Shown here in pieces: positions 7,097 through 14,474 of a stretch of 64,000 nt of DNA. This DNA is from Planctomycetota bacterium (lineage in GTDB: Bacteria; Planctomycetota; UBA8108; JACQVS01). The DNA lies in NCBI GenBank assembly GCA_016209605.1, contig JACQVS010000146.1, positions 1 to 64,000 of the forward strand, in the 5' to 3' direction. Made by a program: the position numbers and the translations under genes. Numbering within the stretch: the stretch's first letter is position 1; every line of letters starts with the position of its first letter. The notes below the pieces were generated by a model. It searched no databases. It saw only the letters and a program-made list of their open reading frames with translations, and was not told the origin of the DNA.

Positions 7097-7444
7097 ATGA
7101 TGTTCAAGGAACCCCAACAGGTTGCTGCAACCGCCCCCGTTTCCCGGCTCACCGCCCCGCCCCAGAGAGAGCCGGCCGGCGCCGCCGAGGGCTGCGCCGC
7201 CGCCGGGGCCAACGGCGCGTCGGTCCTGGTCCAGCACGGGATTCACTTCAAGTCCTATCCGGTGGCCGGCATGACCGTCGCCCAGGTCCGCGGGACGCTC
7301 TCCGCGCAGCTCCACATCGACCCCGCGTCGGTGGCGGTGATTGGCGGCGTGATCGTCGACGATGAAAACGCCCGCGTCGTGACCGGCAAGGACCAGCTGT
7401 TGACCTTCACCAAGAGAAGCTCGGTGCGCGGCTGCGGCCGCTGA
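7097..7444 (+). CDS. Ubiquitin-like modifier B (Prok_Ub/ThiS-like beta-grasp)
   Basis: The protein has 115 residues. AAGGAGG at 7084-7090 sets the start. Residues 1-40 are a Pro/Ala-rich tail. Residues about 42-108 look like a compact beta-grasp: strand ASVLVQHGIHF, turn and helix TVAQVRGTLSAQL, strand SVAVIGGVIV, and strand QLLTFTKRS. The C-terminus is SSVRGCGR: Gly residues occur at positions 112 and 114, but one Arg follows, so activation may need trimming unless the Arg is tolerated. This contrasts with modifier A, which ends in a bare Gly. Its place directly before E2-like, JAMM and ThiF genes matches the Ub-like protein C of PRTRC cassettes, as I remember them. Homology is by pattern only. 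Confidence 0.66.
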   Translation: MMFKEPQQVAATAPVSRLTAPPQREPAGAAEGCAAAGANGASVLVQHGIHFKSYPVAGMTVAQVRGTLSAQLHIDPASVAVIGGVIVDDENARVVTGKDQLLTFTKRSSVRGCGR

Positions 7445-7459
7445 ACGGGGAGTGTAAAC

Positions 7460-8317
7460 ATGACTCTAAAAAATCGTCAGCCCCGGTTGGCCGTGGAGCA
7501 GGTGGTGATCCGAGAGGACAGCGTCGAGTTGCATCTTCCCGGCTCTGCCGTGCAGACCCTGCCGGCCAGCGCCCTGATCGAGGCCGTCCAGGCGTACAGC
7601 ATCCGCGGCCTCGGCCGCGATGCGCTCCCCGACAACATCAAGTGGAAGGTCGAGTGCGGCAAGATGACGATCTACATCGTCGAGCTCAAGCCGGAAGTGC
7701 GCTCGGTCCTGTGGATCAGCTCGAACAGCGTGGCCCCCTACGGGCCGGAAGCCAAGTACGAGAGCTACCGGCTGGCCTTCCCCTTCGTGGTCTTGAAGGT
7801 CCCGTTCGTCAATGGGCAGTTGATCGAGGCCGCCGAGCTTTTTTACCGCAACGCCCCGTTGAGCTCTCTCGACGATGAGCTTTTCTGGTCGAACCTCCTG
7901 AACGTCAGCCCCCGTTCCCACGGGTGCACCGCCTGGGTATGCACGCAGTACCTGGCTGATGAAATGAACCAGCTCGCAGCCAAGCTGCGCCGGCCGCTCA
8001 CGGAGGTGGAGGCGCTGCACTGCTTCATCCTCCATCTTTTCGGGGGCGGCCTCAACCGGAGCAGCGAGGCGCATGAGGGCATGAGCTGCTTCGGCAAGGC
8101 GGCCATGGACAAGGTCGATCCGCGAGTCACCGACGTGACCCGTTGGCAAGCCGCCTCGGAGAAGCCGGAGTTCATCCTCGGCGTGGCGTGGAAGCCGGCC
8201 GGCCACACCATCCGCAGCTTGATCCTCGACCAGCTCGACCGCTCCGGGGCGCGCCGGGATCTCGGCGATGCGGCCGAGCTGGTCAGCTTGCTCCTGGCGC
8301 CTCGAAAGGCGGGCTGA
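7460..8317 (+). CDS. E2-like protein (Prok-E2_D / PRTRC protein B type)
   Basis: The protein has 285 residues, preceded by GGGGAG at a seven-base spacing. The central part (about 60-165) has alternating strands (MTIYIVELK, VLWISSNS, AFPFVVLKVPFVNG) and then NVSPRSHG-C156-TAWV-C161. This resembles the divergent E2-fold proteins that accompany PRTRC ThiF and JAMM proteins, in which a cysteine follows a buried strand. There is no HPN motif, so it differs from the E2 of module A. The C-terminal region (about 170-285) is alpha/beta and unassigned. Order and spacing (modifier B, this gene, JAMM-B with a 2-nt gap, ThiF-B) argue for a role with those proteins. Whether it is a catalytic E2 or only an E2-fold adaptor cannot be told from sequence. 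Confidence 0.6.
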   Translation: MTLKNRQPRLAVEQVVIREDSVELHLPGSAVQTLPASALIEAVQAYSIRGLGRDALPDNIKWKVECGKMTIYIVELKPEVRSVLWISSNSVAPYGPEAKYESYRLAFPFVVLKVPFVNGQLIEAAELFYRNAPLSSLDDELFWSNLLNVSPRSHGCTAWVCTQYLADEMNQLAAKLRRPLTEVEALHCFILHLFGGGLNRSSEAHEGMSCFGKAAMDKVDPRVTDVTRWQAASEKPEFILGVAWKPAGHTIRSLILDQLDRSGARRDLGDAAELVSLLLAPRKAG

Positions 8318-8319
8318 TC

Positions 8320-9051
8320 ATGGAGGCGGATATGGTGGCTGGAGCCATCGAAGTCATCGAAGTCCTCGCCAAGCGCCCGGGCCAGGAGCTGCCGCCGCTG
8401 GCCGAAGGCCAGCTTCGCTACGTCATGGCCGAAAACGGCCTCTTCCTCGAGCGGCGTACGGCCATGTTCACCACCTGCTGCCGCGTCGAGCGCTGCGCCG
8501 CCGGCTTGTCGCAGCATGAAGAGGCTTGCGAGTTGCTCTGCGGGCCCATCCCGAGAACGCTGGTCCGCGCCATGGTGGCCTTCTTCCGGGCCGCCTACGA
8601 GCACCACGGCGGGGAGGCCGTCCTCCTGCTTCTTTTCCACCCTTTGGAGCGGCGCTTCCGCTGGCTGTGCCCTAGCCAGACGGTGCGGGTTTACGAGGAC
8701 TGGAAGGGCCGGTGGCAAGCCGGCATGGACATCGAGTATGACGTGCCCCTGGAGCTGCCATCCGGCTTCGTCCTCTTCGGCGACGCTCACAGCCACGCCG
8801 ACCTTCCCGCCTACGCGAGCTACCTCGACAAGCAAGAGGAGCATTTCAAGGATGGGCTCCACATCGTCCTGGGCCGCCTGCAGGCGGCGCACCTGGCATG
8901 GCATATCGACTTCGTCATCGATGGAAAGCGCTTCCCCCTCGATCCTGAGCGGGTCTTCGCCGCTGGCGACTGGCCCCCCTTCGGCTCCGTGCCGCCGGCC
9001 TGGATCGAGCAAATCAACATCAAGAGCTACACGAGCAAGAAATACTGGTGA
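8320..9051 (+). CDS. JAMM/MPN+ metalloprotease (JAB-B, PRTRC protein A-like)
   Basis: The protein has 243 residues. The zinc site is textbook: H157-S-H159, seven residues, S167-x2-D170 (HSHADLPAYASYLD), with E99 in HHGGEAVLLL as the likely catalytic Glu. The N-terminal 75 residues contain five Cys (TTCCRVERC, EACELLC), possibly a further metal site. The start lies 2 nt after the upstream stop, with AAAGGCGG as ribosome site, and its stop overlaps the ThiF-B start (TGATG). The expected function is cleavage of the modifier from conjugates or trimming of a modifier precursor. That would fit modifier B, which has an Arg after its last Gly. Unlike JAB-A it has no long insert between His and Ser. 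Confidence 0.9.
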   Translation: MEADMVAGAIEVIEVLAKRPGQELPPLAEGQLRYVMAENGLFLERRTAMFTTCCRVERCAAGLSQHEEACELLCGPIPRTLVRAMVAFFRAAYEHHGGEAVLLLLFHPLERRFRWLCPSQTVRVYEDWKGRWQAGMDIEYDVPLELPSGFVLFGDAHSHADLPAYASYLDKQEEHFKDGLHIVLGRLQAAHLAWHIDFVIDGKRFPLDPERVFAAGDWPPFGSVPPAWIEQINIKSYTSKKYW

Positions 9052-9839
9052 TGGATATGGACAGCGAGATTTCTTCCCCGGAAACCGCCGCGAGCGATAA
9101 AATCCCGCTCCTCCCGCTGAAAACGGAGCTGCTCACCCGCGGCCGCGTCATCGTGGCTGGCCTGGGCGGCATCGGCTCGATCCTGGCGCCCAACCTGACT
9201 CTTTTTTTAGCGTCGCTGCGCCGCCTGCCGATCCGCATCCAGCTCATCGATGGGGACAAGTATGAAGAGCGCAATCGAGAACGCATGGAGGTGCCGGCTT
9301 TCGAAAACAAGGCGGTGGCGCTGTGCCGTCAGCTCACCGAGAAATTCGGGCGTCCGAAGCTTTACATCCGGCCGGTGGCTCAGTATGTCAACGTCGAGAA
9401 CGCCAGCGATCTCATCCAAGAGCACGATGTGGTGTTCGCGTGCTTTGACCGGCACTCCAGCCGCAAGGTGCTGAGCGACCGCTGCGCGGAGCTGGAGAAC
9501 ATCATCCTGATTTCCGGCGGCAACGACGGCGTCGAGGAGGGCTGGCGCGGCACTTACGGCAACATCCAGATCTTCCGCCGACATGTTGGCGCCGAGCTGA
9601 ATCCGCCCCTCACCCGGTTCCACCCCGAGATCCAGAAGCCCGCCGACCAGGTGCCGGTGGAGTCCTGCGCTGACCTCGCGGGCAGCTCCGCCCCGCAAAT
9701 CCTCTTCGCCAACCTCGCCGCCGCCTGCGCCATGTGCTGCGCCTTTTACCGCATCCTGAGCGATGAGGGGAAGGAGAGGATCTTCGACGAAATCTGCTTC
9801 GACATCTACGAGGGAAGGTTCGTGCCGCAGGTTTTTTAA
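9051..9839 (+). CDS. ThiF-family E1-like enzyme (E1-B, PRTRC ThiF-like)
   Basis: The protein has 262 residues, with its start overlapping the JAMM-B stop. The nucleotide loop is G37-L-G39-G40-I-G42; D67 (LIDGDK) and N75-R76 (ERNRERM) with K87 complete the adenylation site of ThiF/E1 enzymes. C206 (VESCADLAG) is the candidate thioester cysteine, followed by SSAPQIL and a helix, as in the family. There is no CxxC zinc pair, unlike E1-A, and no C-terminal extension, so it is a minimal E1. It ends the operon; transcription then meets converging genes from the - strand about 40 bp later. By position it should serve modifier B. Confidence 0.9.
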   Translation: MDMDSEISSPETAASDKIPLLPLKTELLTRGRVIVAGLGGIGSILAPNLTLFLASLRRLPIRIQLIDGDKYEERNRERMEVPAFENKAVALCRQLTEKFGRPKLYIRPVAQYVNVENASDLIQEHDVVFACFDRHSSRKVLSDRCAELENIILISGGNDGVEEGWRGTYGNIQIFRRHVGAELNPPLTRFHPEIQKPADQVPVESCADLAGSSAPQILFANLAAACAMCCAFYRILSDEGKERIFDEICFDIYEGRFVPQVF

Positions 9840-9882
9840 GAAAATAATGGTTAAAGGCCGAAGGAAAAAAACCTATGGTATA

Positions 9883-11405
9883 CTAAATTTCGATAAACTG
9901 CCGGATCGGCCACTTGCAGGTCTCCGGCCTGGCATCGACCGGGCAAGCGCTGAAGCCGTTGGAGCTCTCGAAAGAGCAACCCATGTCCCACCATCCCGGA
10001 TCCCGCGTGTAGTCCCCGTTCGGCTCGGGGTAGGGATAAGGCGGGCTGGGGCCGCCCAGATAGAGGTGCTGGAGGAGGTAGATGGGATCGGTGAGATCGA
10101 AGCGGCCGGAGTCATCGGCATCGTCGGCATCGCCGCAGGTCACCGGCCTCCCCATGAAGAGCTGCTCCAGCATGGCGATGGCATCGGCGAGCTCCACCGC
10201 CCCATCGCGATTGGCGTCGCCGCGGACGAAGGACCAATCGAAACCGGTCTGGACCTCGAGCCGGGTCGGGTCACCAGCCCGATGCCGAGCAAGAGCGGGT
10301 TCTCGAAATCGTAGCCCCCCTCCGGGAGCCCCCAGTTGATCGACGTGGGGTTGGCCCTGTAGCCGATCACCAGGTCCTGAAGCCCGTCCAGGTCAAAATC
10401 GTGGAGCAGCACCGCCGTGGGATTGTCGCCGAGCGGATTGGGGGGTATGGGAAGCTCGTAATCGAACTTCTCCTCGAAGCTGCCGTCCCCCCGCCCGAGG
10501 AAGACGGCCAGGCGCCGGGGCCAGCTCCCGGCGATGAGGTCGAGATGCCCATCGCGGTCAAAATCGCCGACCGCCACGCCATCCGGGTGGGAGACCGCCC
10601 CATCAACCACCTGGTACTTGACCACCGGCAAAACCAAGGCTTTATCGAAACGGCCGTGGCCCAGGCATCTGTAGACGTGGATCGTCAAATAAAGCTCCCC
10701 ATCTTCAGGGTTGCGGAAATTGCCGACGGTGACGATGTCCTTGAAACCGTCGCCGTTCAGGTCGGCCACCCTGGCATTTCCAGCATGGAAGAAATCCGGC
10801 ACATCGACCTTTTGAAACTTCCTCCCCCCCTCGCCAAAGGCGATGAGGTTTTTTCCGGGCCCGCCGCCAAAGAGATCCTCCTCGCCATCCCCATCCAGGT
10901 CGACCACGGTGAGGCCGATATCGTATTCCGCGCCCTGGACAAACGGCACGACCCCCCCTTGCGGGGTGAGCGTGCCATCGGCCTTCCCCCAGAAGAGCAG
11001 CACCTCGGGGCTGCGCCCCCCGAGGACAAAGAGATCCCGGAAGCCGTCCTTGTTGATGTCGCCGCTGGCGAAGTGGGCCCCTCTGGAAAAGGCCACGGTC
11101 ATGATGCCGAACTTCCCATCGCCGTGGCCGAGGTAAATGCCTTGATCCTTGATCAGATCGAGCTTCCCGTCCCCGTTCACATCCCCGAAAACGGCGTTCG
11201 GCCAATAGCTGTCCGAAAAGCTCAAGTACTTGGAATCATCAAACCACCTCGTGCCGATGAGCCGGTTTCCATGGTTGAAGAAAATGTCCCTATAGCCCGC
11301 CGTCACCAGGAGGTGGGGCAAGGGCTTCCGGCCTTGAGCTGCCAGGGGCAAGGAGAGGAGGCCGAGGAACCCTAAAGCGGCCCCGAGCAGCCCGCGGCGC
11401 GCTCT
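9883..11405 (-). pseudogene. Secreted FG-GAP/VCBS-repeat protein with dockerin-like tail, frameshifted and lacking a start
   Basis: From about 11405 to 10270 the frame encodes FG-GAP repeats (DVNGDGKLDLI, DLNGDGFKDIV, DFDRDGHLDLI, DFDLDGLQDLV), a seven-blade propeller typical of secreted planctomycete proteins. A signal-peptide-like stretch (RRGLLGAALGFLGLLSLPL) precedes it, but no ATG, GTG or TTG lies between the upstream in-frame stop and that stretch. Near 10263-10270, in GGGTCGGG, the frame shifts by one base; the other frame continues smoothly as EVQTGFDWSF and two dockerin-like repeats (ELADAIAMLEQLF, DLTDPIYLLQHLYLGG) to a stop at 9883. Either it is a decayed gene or the consensus has an indel. 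Its 3' end faces the Ub-like operon. Confidence 0.72.
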
Positions 11406-12301
11406 TGGGCGCTGGAGGTGTTCTGGAGATCATTCACCAGGAAATTGACCTGTTCGGAGAAGAACAGCGTGGACTCGAACTTTATGTCTGGTAAATGAAA
11501 TGTCGTGCTCCTCAAGACGGTGAAGTGGGCGTTGCCGTGATCGAAGGAGTACCACTGCTCGGTGGTCTCAATATCCCCTATGGAGCTCTCCCGCGCCACG
11601 TAGGCGGCATCGTAGTCGCCAACGTCTTGGATCGTCGGCGCTGCTGCAGGAATGAAGGTCTCCAGGTCCTCATCCCCGGGGGCGACATAGAAGACCGAGC
11701 GGCTCAAGGCCTCGGAGTAGACGTTATAGAAAAGATGGTCCGCCGATTCCTGGCCCCGGGAGGGCTCGACCACGAGGTTTGTACCGGGAGGATCGTTAGG
11801 CGGGACAGAGTAATTGTTGTTCCGGATCACCCGGTCCCCGGCCGAGATGAAGAAATCCACGTCCAGGCCGTTCAAGAGGCCGGCCAGGGCCGCCTGGTTC
11901 GCGGTGGCGAGGCCGCTGTTCCCGAAGGCCACGAAGCGGAAGCTCTCCGCCGCCGGGCTGGGAACCTTGAAGGAGGGGGTGCAGTCGAGGTAAGGGAGAT
12001 CGTTGACAAAAACATCATAGCTGATCAGGGAGCCTGGAGTCAGGGGCGGATTGGCGACCCCGCCGTTTTCCCCCGGCACCAGGATGCGATACATGGTGCT
12101 GTCCAGGAACGCTCCCTCATCCTCGCAGGAGGGCTCGCAGAAGAGCACTTCATCGCTCGTCCACTGGATGGGCCCCCCGTCGGAATACACCACCTTAATG
12201 TCCTGGTCCAGGCCCATTTTAGCCCGGATGACCACCTCCACGTCGCTTGAGGTGTCATCCACTGAGGCCCGGGAAAGGAAGGGGGCGCGCTTCCGGACCA
12301 C
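11372..12301 (-). pseudogene. Metallophosphoesterase domain, continuation of the upstream gene after an in-frame TAG, truncated at its C-terminus
   Basis: The frame is identical to that of the gene at 12311-13780, and translation would continue directly if the TAG at 12311-12313 were a sense codon. It starts with a Fn3/purple-acid-phosphatase-like beta domain, then a calcineurin-type fold: FRFVAFGNSG (the usual first-motif Asp of GD is Asn), FFISAGD, WYSFDHGNAHFTVL. It breaks off at EQVNFLVNDLQ, exactly where the family would continue to the metal-binding His motifs, and a stop follows within 12 codons. It has no signal peptide of its own. A GTG at 12301 could start it, but without a visible ribosome site. 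The piece is unlikely to be active. Confidence 0.68.
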
Positions 12302-12310
12302 GATCCTGGG

Positions 12311-13780
12311 CTAAAAGATGCAGTCGATGTCATTTCTGTCAATGTTTACGACCTGCACCGCCAGCACATTGGGGCCGTTATGCAGCTCCGGGCCCCTCAA
12401 GGCCGAGATCCGGCCATCGAGCTCTTCATTGGGATTATTCGGGGGGTTGCGGAGATCGGCGTAGCCGGAGAACCTCTGGGTGACCGGGTTGGGGCTCCTT
12501 GCCAGCGAATCGTGGTCAAGAACTTGCTGGTCCCCGAAAGTGTCGGGAGGAAACGGCATGCGGATGTTCAGCCGCCGGATTTCCCGGCTCTTTTCCTCGT
12601 TACCTTCCCGGGTGCTGAGATAGGCGATGAACCCATCATCCACCCCCAGATCGGCCTCGAGGGCGCTGAAGATCTCGCCGTTAAAGCCTGGGAGAAGCGC
12701 GAGGTCGAAGGTGATGCGGACATAGAAGCTGGTGTAGCCCTGCAGTGGATCCGCCGATCTCATGTCGTCCAGCAGGTGCCCGATCGGGCTCGGAGGATTG
12801 GAGGCATCGTAGCCGATCGGGGTCGCATCGCTCACCAGCTCCCACTCCGAGTCATCGTAATTCAAGGTCGTCCAGGCCAGCGCGGCCCCGGGAGGCTCCG
12901 AGGCCCCCCGCCAGAGGCGGATCTCGGTCACCGCCGGGAAATTGGCCACCGGCCCCGCATCGAGGACCAGGAGCGTGTCGTCGATGGCGCAACCGTTTAG
13001 CGCTTGCCTCCCGGCCGGCCCCTCGGCCGCCACCGGCTCGGATCCCGCGGGAGCCGGCGGCGGCCCCCCTGAAAAATCGCAGCCGCCGGGCGACGGGGTG
13101 GTGTAGGGACTGACGTAAAGGGCGAACTGGAAGTTCCTGGCGCAGGGAACATGGCTCTGGCCGCCCTGGGTGATCACCGTCCGGATTTTGGGATCGCCGA
13201 TATTGTGCGTGAACTTGACATAGGCTGAATAATACCCCGAGGCCATGGGCATGGTGACCGTGTAGCAGGCCTTCGAGGTGATGAAGCCCGACACCGGCCC
13301 GAGGGTGGTCTGCTGGGTCGTGTCGATGGTCACGCCTTGCGTGTAGCCGTTATAGCCGGAGCGGATGGAGGTGTTTTCAAAATCGGGCGGACCGCCGTTC
13401 TGGACGGCCGGGGTGTCCGTGCCGCTGGTGGTGACCGAGTTGAGGGTGATGCTGCCTCCGTAGTAGGGGTGAAAGCGGGTCGGGCTGTGCTCGAGGCCGA
13501 AGGACCAGCCTTGGGTTTGTCCGGAGGTGACGGTCATCGCGGTCCTCACCATGACGTTGATTTGCTGGTAGGGGCGGCCTTGAAGCCAGACGTAGTTCGA
13601 GCTCCAGTTCAACCCGCCGTTGACGCTTCCTTGAACTTCAAATTTAAAGGTCTCGCCGCCCAGGCAGGAAGGGGGAGGGTCTTCGGAGCGGAGCGGCGCT
13701 GGAAGGAGAAGGGTCAAGAGAAAGGTCCCCAGGCATGCGGTACGAGAGGTCAGGATCGAAACAATCGTCGAGCGCTTCAT
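12311..13780 (-). CDS. Secreted beta-sandwich protein, N-terminal part of a broken metallophosphoesterase gene
   Basis: The protein has 489 residues, with a signal peptide at 1-32 (CLGTFLLTLLLPAPLRSE) and GGGGAG upstream of the ATG. Residues about 45-230 describe a cohesin-like secreted domain (GWSFGLEHSPTRF, YYSAYVKFTHNIGDP). Residues about 265-485 are a galactose-binding-like sandwich (LNYDDSEW, SFYVRITFDL, VDDGFIAYLS, GPNVLAVQVVN) that in related proteins precedes a phosphoesterase domain. The stop after NDIDCIF is a TAG; the same frame carries on into that phosphoesterase. The protein is therefore probably the N-terminal half of a longer ancestor, though the half could fold and be secreted. 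Confidence 0.72.
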   Translation of the reverse strand: MKRSTIVSILTSRTACLGTFLLTLLLPAPLRSEDPPPSCLGGETFKFEVQGSVNGGLNWSSNYVWLQGRPYQQINVMVRTAMTVTSGQTQGWSFGLEHSPTRFHPYYGGSITLNSVTTSGTDTPAVQNGGPPDFENTSIRSGYNGYTQGVTIDTTQQTTLGPVSGFITSKACYTVTMPMASGYYSAYVKFTHNIGDPKIRTVITQGGQSHVPCARNFQFALYVSPYTTPSPGGCDFSGGPPPAPAGSEPVAAEGPAGRQALNGCAIDDTLLVLDAGPVANFPAVTEIRLWRGASEPPGAALAWTTLNYDDSEWELVSDATPIGYDASNPPSPIGHLLDDMRSADPLQGYTSFYVRITFDLALLPGFNGEIFSALEADLGVDDGFIAYLSTREGNEEKSREIRRLNIRMPFPPDTFGDQQVLDHDSLARSPNPVTQRFSGYADLRNPPNNPNEELDGRISALRGPELHNGPNVLAVQVVNIDRNDIDCIF

Positions 13781-14244
13781 GGTCTCATCTCCCCAGAGCA
13801 GGTCCCCACAAATTCAATCCGCGCCGGGAGCCTGGCTGGGGAAGCCACCTGCCCGAACTTCCCCACTCGGCTCTCGAGGCGATCCTCTGCCCAGGCGCTC
13901 TCCTGATCCCCGAAGAAAGGGCCCTCCTTCGATCTTTTCAGCCAAAGCTCAGTATTGAGACGAGTCCCAAAACTGTTTTCCTGCATAAAATCTCCACTTT
14001 TATTAAACTGGCTGAGCGGCTCGCTCCGCACCGTAGCGGGCTGCCGATCTTCCCCTGAAACTTAACTTGTCGGCTGTCCGGTTCCCGGACAGGCTCTACA
14101 TAACTTCCCCAGCCCTTCCCCCTTTCCATCCCCTGCCCTACCGCCACTTAAAAAATCTGCCGCTTTGGCACGGTTTGTGAAATAGGGAAAGCCTGTCGTC
14201 ATTGGAAGACGTTTTAGCAACCTGATTTCTTAAAGGGGGCACTC
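13781..14244. other. Intergenic region between divergent genes, nothing assigned
   Basis: This is the 5' region of the - strand gene at 13780 and of the small + strand remnant at 14245. Open frames in it have no recognisable content. It is pyrimidine-rich on the + strand near 14100-14140. No clear promoter, repeat or RNA was seen. Confidence 0.4.
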
Positions 14245-14463
14245 ATGAAACCTGCATCCATCCTGGGCCTTGCCGGCGCCCTGCTCTGCGGCGCGGCGCT
14301 TTTCGCTCAAAGCACTACCGTCGGTTCGCCGGCGCATTTGAAGGAAAACCTCGACTTGCCTTTTGTCGCTGCCCCTGCATTGCCATCGGTTCCCAGGTGG
14401 ATGCGGAGTTCCTCCTGAAGCTCGCTCACGCGAACAACGGCACCTTCCGGAGCATTTCGAGGT
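14245..14463 (+). pseudogene. Remnant of a secreted VWA-type protein with an internal deletion
   Basis: AAAGGGGG lies before the ATG at 14245. The first 22 residues are a clear signal peptide (ILGLAGALLCGAALFAQ). After about 50 codons the frame ends at a TGA near 14417. A neighbouring frame over the same stretch reads AIGSQVDAEFLLKLAHANNG and TFRSIS before a stop at 14461-14463, which is the end of a von Willebrand A domain in secreted planctomycete proteins. So the start and the extreme end survive, and the body of the gene (several hundred codons) is missing. No function is expected. Confidence 0.55.
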
Positions 14464-14474
14464 GACCATCCCGG

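Noticed and set aside
382-9839. Interpretation as a thiamine or molybdopterin sulfur-transfer operon because of two ThiF-like genes
   Set aside because: No thiazole, MoaE, rhodanese or cysteine desulfurase genes are present, whereas E2, RING-like, JAMM and AAA+ genes are.
382-9839. Interpretation as a Pup/UBact proteasome locus
   Set aside because: No Pup-like intrinsically disordered protein, PafA ligase or 20S subunit is encoded in the window; only the ATPase resembles that system.
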